The translations under genes were made by a program, and so were the position numbers. From NCBI GenBank assembly GCA_951804985.1, contig OX638130.1:104668040-104732039 (forward strand): a stretch of DNA of 64,000 bases, in the 5' to 3' direction. The notes beneath the pieces were generated by a model. The model was given only the letters and a program-made list of their open reading frames with translations. It was not told the DNA's origin and made no database searches. The number at the start of each line of letters is the position of its first letter. Position 1 is the first letter of the stretch. This document shows, piece after piece, positions 1-12,502 of the stretch. This stretch comes from Dryomyza anilis (Eukaryota; Arthropoda; Insecta; Diptera; Dryomyzidae).

Positions 1-305
1 CTACAAATCGATTTTACTGTATACGTGCTTAGGTAAACTTTTTTGGTCAAATATATATTAAATTCATGCTCAAATACATTAAAATAATGTTTTCCCACGA
101 AACGACTTGTGGCTCCCAAAAAAAAATCGAAATTCGGTACACCTACTCATTTGTAAATATGGGTATCAAATGAATGGACATTCTTCAGAGATTGAAAGTT
201 TGTAGTTATTTTCAGGACTCATATACCCTGGTGACCTATATACGACTTTGAATGGTAACCACATATATGTGTAGGGTATTTATAGTCGGCTTAGACCGAC
301 TATAA
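1..305 (+). repeat. dispersed repeat, inverted partner of 10036-10341
   Basis: Shares about 300 bp in inverse orientation with 10036-10341: CTGTATACGTGCTTAGGTAA at one end, and at the other a hairpin TATAGTCGG / CCGACTATA with a 6-base loop (about 276-305). The left edge may be cut by the window. Confidence 0.82.
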
Positions 306-1544
306 TTTTGATTTTTCGACACTATTTTTGAACGATTATTTTAGCATTTTGGATCTAATGATGAATAAGAAAATGATTTAGAGTTATGTAGTACATAGTT
401 CAAGTTAACGATGAAAATTACTAACTTTTTTTTATCGATACTTATTTTTAAAATATGCCCTATCAACACAGTTTAAGTATATATATATTATATATTTTAC
501 ATACAAATTACTCAAAAATTGTCGTTTTTAACTGAATTCAAAATCAAAAACGCTACGTAATAGGAAAAAACTGAGTTTGCAATAAGAATAGCATACTTTT
601 AATATGAAGTAATGATATTTTCAGTTTAGGGGCATTAGTATTTTATTGCAAAATTGATTATATAAAAAAGAGTACTAAAATTAAGTTCTCAGAGAATATT
701 TTAAAATGTGGATAAATTAGAAACAAAAATTATTAATTTTGGTAGTTAGTTTGGACTATGCTCTTGATAACCAAAAAACATATTTTTGTTAATCATTAAA
801 TCCTAAATGTCAAAAAAAATCTCTAAAACAAAATGAAAATTTTCCGAGTTTAGATCGAATTATTTTTAAAACGTAGTGGAATATAAGCATTCATTTGTAT
901 ATCAAAATTAGTCTAGACAATTAAAAGAAAAAGTTTTTTTTTAACTATTTTTCCACAGAACTATATTTATTTATTCTAAATAGTGCGTGAGAATGGCTTA
1001 AAAATAGTATTGTAATTTTGTCAAAAACAGTACGTAATAGAAAAAAAACTGAGTAAACAGTCAAACTCAGCACCAGCGAATTATATAAACATGATGTATG
1101 GGCTGTCCATGGCAAAAATCGTGTTGGGTAATATAATTGATAGATATTACTAAATAGAAACTGTTTGTACTGCCAAAATATGAACACTTTATAGAAATGT
1201 ATGTAATTCATTTCAGTGCAGTCCGAGAAAAGTACCTCTTATAACTTCTTAACATGTAGAAGAAATGTTGCTATTTTCAATATTTTCTATTCAAAAAGAA
1301 ATGTTCGTTCTTTCAAAAGAGGAACATACCTACTAAGGAGTGCGCACGAAAAATTGTAACATAGTGTTTTACTTCCGACTTGTGTTAGAAGGGTCCGATA
1401 AAAAAATTAGCATATCATCGTCTTTATTTTTAATGACAGATAAACCCAAAATAAATTATTTTTATTTCCACGGACGTGTTTACTGTAAATGGGTACTTAA
1501 GCTGAAATTCGAAAAATCATTGTGAACTTTTTTCAAAAAAATCC

Positions 1545-2256
1545 GAAATGGAGTCACTTAAATATTGGCTAGAAGTGTTCCGTCAAAATGTTAGCCGGGT
1601 TTTGAAAAACGCCACTGACAATCTAAACATTGATCGAAAAGTGGTATCAGGTGGAATTGTGGATCGGGAGACCTACACAAAGATAAACGTGTCAAGGACA
1701 TTTTTCATACAAAAACCAAATGCTTCGGGCAGAAAAGTAGCTGAAAAATGCAGTTGCTTCAAATTTTTTGTCTGCAAAGTGAGAAAAAAAATTGGCCTTA
1801 AATCGTACAAAGTTCAGAAAGTCCCAAATCCGAATGCCACGAAAATCATTGACGAAAGAAATAGAAGAAGAAAATTGCAAGAAATGTACAGTACACCAAA
1901 AATATCCTAAGAAATTTCTCGCGTGGCTGGTAATATGCAGCTGTAGTAAAAGAAGCCAGCCGTATTTAATTTCTGGGTCAATCAACACGTATAGTTATAT
2001 TGCTGAATGCTTTCAAAAGATGTTAACACTACTTATAATCCAGAATTAGGTATCCAAATTCTTTTGGTCTCATCTGGAATTATACCACTATGGAAAAAAG
2101 CGAAGAAGTGGTACACCAGCAATAATATGAATATTGTACCTAGAGAAGGTAATCCGCCAAACCTCCCAGAACTAAGGCCAGTGGAACGTTATTGGTTTCT
2201 AATTAAGTGGAAACTGAAGGAGATGAAAGGTGTATCAAAGGACATAAATGAATAAT
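1545..2256 (+). pseudogene. Tc1-like transposase relic, same family as 28084-28926
   Basis: Broken frames on the + strand give NVSRVLKNATDNLNIDRK, GLKSYKVQKVPNPNATK, KFLAWLVICSCSKRS and LPELRPVERYWFLIKWKLKE, colinear with the DD37E-type relic at 28 kb. Several stops and frameshifts are present. No terminal repeats could be assigned, so this is an older fragment. It lies beyond the exons of Vav seen here, in a downstream intron. Confidence 0.75.
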
Positions 2257-2700
2257 AAATTCATGAGGACTGAAGCTTGCAAACAAATAATTAGAATTAT
2301 TTTTGTTGGTAAAGAATTTACATAGAGTGAGGTATAACACAAACAAAATGTCGCATAGTTTGGATTCACGGCTTACGTGATTTTTTGATTTTTTTATGTT
2401 ACAATTTTCCATATTTTCTTATTATTTTAAAACATATGAATAATTCGTAGAAACAATGGTAAATGATGTAGACATTTTAATTGTCTTCCTTAAAATAGAG
2501 TTTCGGCAACTGAGCATCTTAATGATAAAAATTTCTGTCCTTCTAAAAGAAGAACTGAATCGACCACGGAAAGCAAATTGACATAAAAAAAAGTGTCATA
2601 AAAAATGGCGTCTTTTCAAAAAAAAAAACTGTTCATAATTATAAATAATCATGCAACAAAATAAAAATAGCTCTAACGAAAGAATGATGTTGTCCTTCTA

Positions 2701-3002
2701 AGGGTTTTTCAATAAGAGCGCTACAAAAGTAGATCGACAGGGACAGCAAACGACGCCATATTTCTTGCCGTTCTTTTAACATTTCTCTTCAGTAAGGTTT
2801 GCCATTTCATGATGGAAAGATATACGAGCCAACAACGAGTCGAAATTATTAAAATTTACTACCGAAATTTGAATTCGTATATCTTTCCATCATGAAATGG
2901 CAAACCTTACTGAAGAGAAATGTCAAAAGAGCGGCAAGAAATATGGCGTCATTTGCTGTCCCTGTCGCTCTACTTTTGTAGCGTCCCATTTGAAAAACCC
3001 TT
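2701..3002. mobile_element. foldback MITE derived from the mariner 5' end
   Basis: About 300 bp made of two inverted arms. Each arm copies roughly the first 130 bp of the full element at 12503-13797: the terminal AGGGTTTTTC, the CGCTACAA block, the untranslated leader and the first transposase codons (ATGGAAAGATATACGAGCC). The centre is a short remnant including TTACTACCGAAATTTGAATT. It is flanked by TA-rich bases. It has no coding capacity. It lies 3' of the Vav exon 4 region, in the next Vav intron. Confidence 0.85.
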
Positions 3003-3576
3003 TAAAAAAGAATAAAGCAATACAAGAAAGTAATTTCTTCAAAATAACTGGAAAAATAGAGTTTTAAATAGTAAAACAAATAAATGTACTTTGAAAAGAT
3101 GTACAAAGTGCATTCATTTCAATCAATTCAACAGTTAAAAAAAATCATGCAGTTTAGATATATTTAAAATGAATTAATTCCTTTTAAAATGTGTCACACA
3201 ATAGGGTAGAGTAGATCATTAGAGCAGCAAGTTTTAGACTTTAATAAATAGAACCAATTTGTACCTTAAATTTGCATAAACAGCAACAGATTTCTTATTT
3301 TTTTTTTTGTAATTTTCAAATAGCTTGCTGTACTCGAGATCACTGTCAATAACAGCAGAGCAGCACCAACATCATCATCAACATGACATAAATGCAACAT
3401 TAAATAATATGCAGCCAACAACAAGACAAAGTACAACAAAAAAACTAACAGCAAAACAAATATTTCATATATAAATAATGTGTAAAGCCCGCTTTTGCGT
3501 TTTGACGTTTGCCTTTTGTGCAGCACGTAGTTACTAAATACAACATGATTCTAATTTTTGTTCTTATTATGCACAC

Positions 3577-4099
3577 CTCGGCTATAATCGAGGAGAACGT
3601 GACGTAGCATAAATCCTCATAGACTTTCTCTTCTTCCTCATGGTAAATATCATTTAGATATTCGTTGCCCACCTCCTTGGCGGTCGTGTGATAATTCCAC
3701 GCTGCTGCGGCAACCTTTTGCAAACTCTGATTCTCATTGGCCGTCTGCGTGGCAGCCAAGGCAGTGGGCGTGGCCGCTGAGGTGGACGAGGCACGTGCAA
3801 TGCCTGCATTGCCCGATGCAGAGGTATAACGTGGCGCAAGTGGTGGCGCCACAGTACTTGTGATCGTTGCATCAATAGCATTGGAACCAATACTCTGGAC
3901 GGATTGTTTGTCCTCATCGATTTGTTCGCATGAGGCGGCTGAGCCAATGTCATCATCATAATCTTCGATATCTTCGGTGCCATTCTCGAAAGTGATGTCG
4001 CTATTCTCATCGTCGACCGACAGCGAGCCACACTGCGAGCTGCCATCGAGTAGATTTTCGTAGTTCTGTTGCTCGAGGCTGCCGTTTTTCTTGCACTCA
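3577..4099 (-). CDS. Vav: Vav exon 4 (expanded acidic linker with second YEDL tyrosine)
   Basis: Open frame in the phase required by exon 3. It encodes a long low-complexity stretch rich in Ser, Asp, Glu and Ala (for example SDITFENGTEDIEDYDDD) and ends NDIYHEEEEKVYEDLC, which matches the second tyrosine motif of Drosophila Vav (EEEVYQDLC). About 150 residues separate YKDL from YEDL; as I remember the Drosophila protein, the gap there is only a few tens of residues, so the linker looks expanded. The acceptor chosen (AG at 4101-4100) has a poor pyrimidine tract, and the frame stays open up to 4131. The donor is also uncertain: GAG followed by gtgtgc at 3576 is the best candidate. The remaining exons are off the left edge. 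Confidence 0.72.
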
Positions 4100-4392
4100 C
4101 TTTGGCGCACACATAAGTGCGGTTGTGACACGTTTGGTTGTTGTTTTAAGAATTTATTTATACAAAGTTTTTAGAGTAGTTGGAGGTTTAGGAAGAAAAC
4201 GAGTTGGTTTTTTTGTATTGTTTTAGAGCGACAGAGAGTAATAGAAAGTGAAAAGAGATACAACTTGGACTTGTTAGTTATTAATAGTGTGTAAAAAATA
4301 TAAATACTATTATGTGGCTAATGAGAAAGTAGTGTCTAAAATACGGATTCTTGGAGTAGACCATAAAAGCATATAAAACAAAGAGCACTTAC

Positions 4393-4467
4393 GTGGAATG
4401 CAAATCCTTGTAGATGGCCTCATCCGAGTGACTACGTTCGCTGGGCGAGAGTTGTATATTGAAACCA
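4393..4467 (-). CDS. Vav: Vav exon 3 (start of acidic regulatory region)
   Basis: A 75-base exon encoding GFNIQLSPSERSHSDEAIYKDLHST across its junctions. It carries the first regulatory tyrosine motif of the Vav acidic segment (AIYKDL). In vertebrate Vav proteins, tyrosines in this segment are phosphorylated to release autoinhibition of the DH domain. The acceptor is ttttacag upstream of 4467 and the donor gtaagt at 4392-4387. Intron 2 is only 63 bases (4468-4530). The last two bases (AC) are completed by the first base of exon 4 to give Thr. Confidence 0.93.
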
Positions 4468-4530
4468 CTGTAAAAATTGCATATTGGAATTAGTCTCAAG
4501 TTTAACTAGTCATCTCTCATATAAACTTAC

Positions 4531-4712
4531 ATTAATTTCGGATGTAGCTGCTGCACTTTGAGACACTGTGACAATTTCGAGAGTGTGATCAGCACACGAT
4601 GGAAGTTTGTCAAGTCATAGAGCATCGTTGGCTCGAAAAGATCTGATTCGCGTATTCCGAAATGGTTTCGGCAAACGTCCAAAAAGAGTTTGATGTTTTT
4701 GCAGCATAAGAA
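4531..4712 (-). CDS. Vav: Vav exon 2 (rest of CH domain)
   Basis: This exon encodes 60 codons plus two bases: it opens FLCCKNIKLFLDVC, passes through FGIRESDLFEP and LYDLTNFHRVLITLSKLSQC and ends at VQQLHPKL. This is the second half of the Vav calponin-homology domain, including the DLFEP / LYDLTNFHRVL region typical of type-3 CH domains. Acceptor: a pyrimidine-rich tract ending ttcag just upstream of 4712. Donor: gtaagt at 4530-4525. It starts in phase 0, exactly as exon 1 needs, and ends with AT, so that exon 3 completes an Ile codon. No stop or frameshift is seen. Confidence 0.95.
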
Positions 4713-4896
4713 CTGAAACGGAAAAAATAGATAAATGTAATATAAGTATGTTTAAAAATTAAAGCAGTAAAACAGAGCTCTCTATAGTACATGAGGATAA
4801 TACAGATATAGAGAATTTTATAATTTTATAAAAAGATGTACTAACAAGTATTTATTTTCGTGGTGTAAAATCATGGATATTCGAACTTTATTACAC

Positions 4897-5050
4897 CCGA
4901 GACAAAAAAAATATTCGGTACGTTCCTTGCAGAATATCGACATATTTCTGGTAAAAGCGCAGTTTTCTGGCAGATTTTACCCAGGTAGTTTTTATTTCAT
5001 CAAAAATGCCAGTCCATGCCATGGAAGATTTATGTTTTTGAATTTCTATT
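4897..5050. repeat. dispersed repeat (GAATATCGACATATTTC family)
   Basis: Matches 9385-9560 (GCAGAATATCGACATATTTC, AAAAGCGCAGTTT, TCAAAAATGCCAG) and more weakly 18393-18640. No coding potential beyond chance. Confidence 0.65.
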
Positions 5051-5570
5051 ACATCGGAAGCCACCCGAGTGGAAATTGGTTATTTCGCATCTTATTTCGC
5101 ATCCGTCCCTGACCAAAAACCTCCTCAAATGCCTCTCATCTAGATCGACTGGGGTAATCCTAATTTCAGATCCACTTAAGGAATCCTAAACCATTCTTTA
5201 AAAAGAATACTGATCTAAATCTTACTTAATGGAATCTGATCTGGATAACAATAGAGTCGCGTTTTGAATCAGGCACTGAGGTGAACCCCTCATTATTACC
5301 TTATTTGAAATCAAGCAACCTGATTAAAGAATGATTGAATCCTGTCTGAACTAAATTTTCACTCGGGTAGTTGTTGGCAGACATTGTTTTTTATTTATTT
5401 TCAGAATTCCTGTCTCAAGGTAGATTTTAAGAATAGCAAGACAGCCTGTCACATACGGACTTGTTCACTATTTTTGTAAAATACAAATAAACGACATATA
5501 TTGATACAAACTCCGCCGTTTTCTGCCGAAAATTTGCTTCTAAAAAGCTGCTGTGTTTCTCGCCTATACC

Positions 5571-6236
5571 GCGTTTCCACTAGCCATAGATCATGGTTTT
5601 GCTTATGACATGGTGTTTCCTTTATCCATAATTTATGAAAATGTTTATGTTGTACGATCAAAATGTATTCTGGAGACATAACATGTCTTGCCATAAATGT
5701 CAAACAATATGGTATGGCTTAAATTCCCCTTAAAGTCTGCAATGACTTTGACGTTTCGAAATAAATTAAAATCAAAATAATTACATACAAATTTATATTT
5801 CATCAATTTTTAATTTCGAATAGCGTTGAACTAATTTATTTAATAAATTCGGAGTGCAAACATTTGTGATACACTGTGGCGCGAGTGTAAAATATAAGTT
5901 TTTCAATAAAATGTTGTGATATAATTGGACCGTATCGTTTTTGGAGACGCCTTTTTTTGTTGCACTCGTGCCACGCTGAATCACTGATATTTGCAATGCG
6001 AATTTGTTAAATAAATTACTTCATCGCTGTTCGAAACTAAAAATTGATGAAATGATAATTTTTAAGTAGTTATTTTCATTTTAAATTATTCCGAAACGTC
6101 AAAGCCATGGCAGACTTTATGCCGATATTTGAGGCATCGCATAATGTTCGACATTTCTGGCAAGACATGTTACGTCTCCACAATACATTTTGATGGTATA
6201 ACATAAACATTTCCATAAATTATGGCTGGTGGAGAC
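5571..6236. mobile_element. palindromic repeat element, 0.67 kb
   Basis: Inverted arms of about 150 bp: GTTTCCACTAGCCATA ... CATAATTTATGAAAATG on the left and CATTTCCATAAATTATGGC ... TGGTGGAGAC on the right. Inner arms share GACTTTGACGTTTCG. A half copy lies at 9130-9370, next to repeat copy I. Confidence 0.65.
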
Positions 6237-7693
6237 AATATGTTATATTTTGTGGGGCGATGTGTTTATTTTTTTTTTTTTTAATTTACATTTTAGAAGT
6301 TTTTCCTTTTAAATTATATTTTGTCAATTTCAACGGTGCTTAAAATATATCGATATATCGGTCATTCTTACCTAAATCGGCCCTTACAGCGATATTTTTT
6401 TATTAGATTACGTAGCAGATCTACAAAATGAAACTGGTATATCGTCCTCTTATCAGTCATAACAAGGCTACTGTAAATGAATAGTCCTTCTGTATGTATA
6501 GACTGGAGCGTTTCCATAGGAAGGGGTTGACACTTCATACCATGGTAGAACTTGGAAAATTGATATAATTTACACTTATACGTGAAAATTTATCAACTTT
6601 TCAATAGAATTATTTGTATGAACTATTGGGATATTTGTATGAACTGACTGACCATAGCAATTTTAAAAAAAAATTTATTTGGTTAATGCAGCTTAATCGA
6701 AGCTAACATTTTTTCGGATATTTATAACAAAACATAATAACAACGTTTGTATGTTTTCAGGAAAGGGTCATGGAAATGCTCGCTATAAAAAAACACAATT
6801 TTTTGTCTGTCTGCAACACTATTTCGTTTGTATGTTGCACATATACTGCATAAATTTCACAAAAACCCTGACCTCTGTCTACTATAGCATGTTGGGTTTT
6901 GTTCAAATTTCTATTCCATTCAGCTTTTTTGTGTGACATTGACCCGAATTTATTGTAGTTATTTTGTACATAGAAAATATTTTCCGCGTTAATAAAAAGC
7001 TGTTCTATGAGTAGAACATTAAATAAAAAATTAAAATAAATAGTTTTTATTGTATACATTTGAATTCCACCTTATGCAGCTAGTAAAATGTTTTAAATTG
7101 ATTTTGAAAAATGTTACATTGTAAATAGTTTTCATTATCTACTAATTCATTAATCTATTAAAAGCTTGATTTTAAAAGTTATAATAACAATAAAAATTTA
7201 GCGCTACCGTCCTGAAAAACTCAAAATGATGATTCTCAATAAATTTCAGATGACTACTGTTTTTTGTACTGTACAATAATAGTAATTTTCTCTTTAATAG
7301 TTTACGTTACAACGCTCTTAAAATACTTTTTTTTACAAACACAAAAAGCATTATGTGTGGAGAAGAAAAATTTAAGAAAATGTTTAAACTCAGATGTTCG
7401 CCATTTATTGCTGTAAATAACAACAAATACGTTTGTTAACAATTTGTCTTGGTTAAACTGGTTGTTTTAATAGTCAGTTACTGCTTTTAAATGTTTTTAC
7501 TATTTTTTCGTGATTATAATTATGTAATAATTGTAATTATAAAATTTTGCAAATCGTTATACAGAAATGAACTTCAAAATTATTCTCGGTTTATTCAACC
7601 GAACGCAAAAGTTAACTTTAATGTGCTGAACAGCAAAATATGTTGGTAGGTTTAGCAATGAAAATTGTACGTGTGTAAATTCAATTCATTACT

Positions 7694-9086
7694 ACACGCT
7701 GCAAAAAAAAAGGGCTCTCCCAAACATAATTTTGCAGGCATTAACATGTATGTTTGGAATTTTATGTAAACATAATATATAATTGACTGATAAATCATTT
7801 GTAAACAGGGTTGTATTGAGACTTGAACAGTGTTGTAATGAGCTCTGACTTACATTATAATATCTCGGAAACATTTTAATGTTGCCCCTTAAAATGGAGT
7901 ATGTTCTAATGGAAACATAATAATTACTAAATCCAAATAAAATACATATTTGAACCGAAAAATAAATATCTTTAAATTAAAACATGATTTTGAACGACCT
8001 GAATATAAATATGTTTCCAGTGAAACATATCAGTTGTTTCAGTTCAAAAAGTAGTATGTTTGCACAGAAACATAATTAAATATTTTTGGAAGAAATCCTG
8101 AAAATAAAATAAAAATAAAATGTTGTTTTTTTTATTAATTTTTATTAAAAATCTATAACATGCACAGTGGGAATTTATAATAATTGAATTCATATACAAA
8201 TTTTGAAATGCGTAAATAAATAATTCGTTTAAAACTGCAAGTACAAGTGACAGCATCAATGAATGCACAATTGCACCAGCAGACGCTAATCCAGACGATC
8301 CAGGCTCGCTTTATATTTGGTACAGTTACAGTTGGTCTCAGTACAGCACATAGCGTAGGCAAGGAATCCACGGAGGCTTTTGTAAAAAAAACATGCCAAA
8401 TTCTGTTTGAAAATCGAAACACAGATTTTTATTTGTGGTTTTTTCACATTAGTTTCAGAAATTATATACTGCACTATATTATACTCTGTTACTTTTAGTA
8501 CTTTTTAAAACACAATTTATATATTTATTTAATTTACAAATAACCAAATTATTACCGACGCGAACACGTTTTCTCAACGATCAACAAAAGCCACTTACGC
8601 AGAAAATGCCGATCACCGAGTGCCAACTTCGTATACAAGGAGAATATTGGAAGAATTTCTTGTTTGTTTGTTTTAAAACATCTAAATGTTCAAACGATGG
8701 CAAAAGATGGCGTAGGTGGAAAATGCTGCACAACGTTGCCAACTTCGTCAGTCGATAAATTATCGAATTAAGACGAGCGTTGCGAACATACGTTGTATTT
8801 AGATTTGATTAGCATTTTCTGTGTTTCGAAACATAGTTTTAACCAAGTAAATTGCCAAGAAATAGTTTATTTAAATGCAATTAAAATTTTATGTTGGTAT
8901 TGTAACATATTTATGGTAAATTTGACAGATTCTGCTGGACAATATAATAATGTTTGCACGTGAACAAAAATAAATTCAATTTCGTTTATAATTTAATTAC
9001 ACTTCATTCCTAATACATGTATGGTAATTTCGTATTACTTTTTAATTATATTCAAACATATTCAAACAAATCTTTTCTATCCGTGT
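7694..9086 (-). mobile_element. 1.5-kb dispersed repeat, copy I (inverted)
   Basis: Reverse-complement match to 20981-22538, from ACACGCTGCAAAAAAAAAGG at the left edge to CTTTTCTATCCGTGT at the right. It lacks an internal segment present near 21400-21600. Confidence 0.8.
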
Positions 9087-9714
9087 ATCTATTTAATTTT
9101 TTTATTCTATCCAATTTATTGGAAAAATTATGTTTTAAACTAGTGTCACTGATATTTGTTAAATGAATAACTTCAACGCTATTTGAAACTAATAATTGAT
9201 GAAATAACAATGTTGAAGTAATTATTTTGATTTCCGAAACGTCAAAGTCATGGCATTCTTTATGCAGACATTTCGGACATAACATAATGTTCCACGTTTC
9301 TGACAAGACATGTGGTATCTTCATAATACATTTAGATGGTACAACATAAACACTTTCATAAATTACGGCTACACTCAGAAGAAAATGACAATAGACAATA
9401 TATTCGGCAGGTTACTGGCAGAATATCGACATATTTCCGGCAAAAGCGCAGTTTACTGTCAGATTTTACGCAGGGTATAGCATGTAGTTTGTATTTTATC
9501 AAAAATGCCAGCCTTCCTACAGCAGGTTTCACGCAGAGAATCGGCATGTTCAAAAATGTGTACATGCACCGGCAGATTTATGAAATGTTTTTAGAATTCA
9601 AATTTCAAATAGGCTGCCTTGTAGCAGGTTTCGATAGAATATGGGCGGGTAGTTGTCGCCAGACAAATATATTTTTTTTTCTAATTTTCAAAACAGCTGC
9701 CACACGGCAACCAT

Positions 9715-9955
9715 TAGGAATAGCACGGCAGCCTGCTTCACACAAGCGACGGCAGACACAAATTTTATATGAAAAATATTTGAATTGCCTGCCTCACGGC
9801 AGCTTTTAAGAATACCAAGGCAGCCTGTTTCACACAGGCGACGGCAGGCACAAATTTTATATGAAAAATATTTGAATTTCCTGCCATAAGGCAACTTTTA
9901 GCAAGGCAGCCTGCTTCACACAGGCGACGGCAGGCACAAATTTTATATGAACCAG
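9715..9955. repeat. tandem repeat of about 90 bp, nearly 3 copies
   Basis: Units contain GCAGCCTGCTTCACACAAGC and CACAAATTTTATATGA, the latter starting near 9757, 9849 and 9935. The preceding 9385-9620 belongs to a dispersed family also seen at 4897-5050 and 18393-18640 (GCAGAATATCGACATATTTC). Confidence 0.8.
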
Positions 9956-10035
9956 TTGGAAAGGTTAGAGCACATGGTAAATTTTAAAGTAGGGACATTA
10001 TATAGTAGATTTTATTATGATAGTTAGGATTATCA

Positions 10036-10341
10036 AAATTATAGTCGGTCTAAGCCGACTATAAATACCCTACACATATATGTGGTTACCATTCAAAGTG
10101 GTGTATAGGTCACCAGGGTATACGAGTCCTGAAAATATCTACAAACTTTCAATTGCTGAAGAATTTCCATTCATTTGATACCCATATTTACAAATTGGTA
10201 GGTGTACCGAATTTCGATTTTTTTTTTTTTTGGGAAACACAATAGGGAAAACATTATTTTAATGTATTTGAGCATGAAGTCAATATATATTTGACCAAAA
10301 AAGTTTACCTAAGCACGTATACAGTAAAATTGATCTGTAGA
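10036..10341 (-). repeat. dispersed repeat, inverted partner of 1-305
   Basis: Starts with the TATAGTCGG hairpin and runs to CTAAGCACGTATACAGTAAA. The same hairpin-plus-TAAATACCCTACACATATAT arrangement is present in both copies. Possibly the terminus of a Helitron or other non-TIR element, not proven. Confidence 0.8.
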
Positions 10342-10429
10342 TGTAAATTTGTTATGAGGTATTTGAATATAAATGGTCAGATCACAGATTACAATAAGAC
10401 GTATCATTTTATATATATATAGATCTTTC

Positions 10430-10615
10430 TTATTGTAATTAAAAGAGTACATTAAAAACTTTATGGTACAACAACATATTGTATTAACAGTTTCAATATT
10501 ACTGAACTAATGGGACGCATACTATTGACCAATTTCAAAAGTATAAATTATTGTTTTTCTTTTGAAATACTATTTATTTACCATGTTTTTTTGTCTGGGT
10601 GTAGTGGAGACACCA
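10430..10615. repeat. MITE-like repeat shared with 62830-63012
   Basis: Shares with 62830-63012 the stretch TTATTGTAATTAAA ... GGTACAACAA ... TATTGTATTAACAGTT ... ATGGGACGCATNCTATTGAC and ends TTTTTTTGTCTGGGTGTAG. The right end resembles the CTGGGTG MITE family. The left end is unclear. Confidence 0.6.
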
Positions 10616-12502
10616 TGTTAGTGTGATGGAATTCGGTTCAATTACGTTATGCGGAATCTATTTAATTCTATCATAATTCTACAATGCCTGTTTGTTATAA
10701 TTAATATGCTCGTGGTTTCTATACCATGCCATTGGCAAACATTAGTAACCTAATTAAAAATTCTACTAGTTAATTCCGCACACGTTTCTCTCCACCTCAC
10801 TCTCTCTCTCTCACTCTCTGAGTCTTTCTCATTCACCTAATTATATATCCATGGTAATATGAGACCAGTTATGCCATGTCCTTATATGCATTGAAGCTAC
10901 TGCGGCTTAATGCGTGTGTGAATCGTGAATCGCGAATCGCGAACGCAAAGTGATGTTCTATACAAAATTTGTCATGTGTAAAATTAGCTAAATCTACATA
11001 TGTTGCATACATTAGGGCGCAAAACGTCGCGGTATACAGTTCAGATAGAATAGCGGATTGTGTTCCATCATGGCTGGTGTTTATTTTAATATTTTTTTAT
11101 TGTATACTTTTTGCTAATTTGAAAAATCGCGCACATTAGCACATTTTTGTTGTTTTATTTTAATGCCGGCATGGTTGGTAAATCCAGCTACAACAACAGC
11201 AACAGCAGTTTCCCATATTAACGCGCATTGTCCGTCCCTATTATAACAGTGTGTGTATCGCGTACCATGTACAAACACAGAATTATTTTTTTTTTATTAT
11301 AATTTATTTTTTATATCGAATATTTTGCATTTTTGGCATAAATATTTTCGACCGGTATTCGTTCGTTCTACGGCCCCCCCATATAATTTGAAGCCATTTG
11401 ATATGTTGGTATTTCCGCAGGTGTTATTTCAGTATTTCTGCCTAATGGATATTCAGAATACAGAATTATGTTAGCATGTATATCATTCTATTCATTGCAA
11501 TGTTTATGCCACATCTGTTCCACATTTATGTCTACTTTCTGCTATCTGCACAACAGACCCTTGTGGTGCTGTAATGGTTTGTGTTATCACAATGTCGACC
11601 TTGATAAATGTGTGGGCCCCGTTTGTGGTTTAATGGCCCGAGTAATGGCGAACTGGAATTTATATTATGGAGTTATTTATATTTGTTAGTTCTGTCCTTT
11701 AGTTGGATGCCTTTATGACTGCCTCTTAAAGGACAAACATTGAATAATTGCAAATGACCAACGAATTTACTATCTGAAGCAAGTGATTCCAGTAGTTAGT
11801 GGTTAAATGAAGGTTGTGTAACTAATGTTGTTCGGTAATTTAATTAGGAAAACATAAACATTAGTTTAACTACTATATTTATTAACTTTCTTTCTTTTCT
11901 TTCTTTATTTTCTTTGTTTATTATTATATTGTTCCTTGAAATATATTTCAATTTTTTTTATGAATTTCATTTAATGTATACTCAGAAACAACACCCTATA
12001 AGTTGGACAATAGGCCACTTTGATGTGTACCATATATGCTACACTATGCATTCTGTACATATGTATTTGGAATAACATACTAATTTGAGGGAATTATTCT
12101 TTTGTTTATTTAAAATATTGAATAAATATACGAATATGAATGAAAAATGAATGGAGAGTTTAGGAAAATAACATAAATTATAGTTTTTAATATAAATCTG
12201 AGTATGTAAATCGACAAAACAATTGCGTTTTCGTTCAATCAATGGTACACTACAGTGTTCTCATTCTACTCCAATCGGAGTAGATCTACTCCATTTCATT
12301 TGTATTTTAAAAATCTACTCCTCTACTCCGGTGTTAGCATTTTCTATTCCTTTCTCATAATTTTCTACTCCCTTTTACTGAAATCTACTCCCTTTGCAAA
12401 AATTGCTTACATTTTTAATTTGATGAGAACAATTTCTTGCGCCCCAAATAAATTGTCAATGTTAAAATTTCCTAATAACTATGATCAATTATCTGTAAAA
12501 TA

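Noticed and set aside
3654..4112. Alternative minus-strand frame (MCAKVSARKTAAS...) over Vav exon 4
   Set aside because: It is out of phase with exon 3 and does not contain the KVYEDLC motif. The other frame does both.
1..10341. A single 10-kb transposon bounded by the inverted repeats
   Set aside because: The interval contains intact Vav exons 2-4 in their correct order and phase, so the two ends are independent copies of a dispersed repeat.
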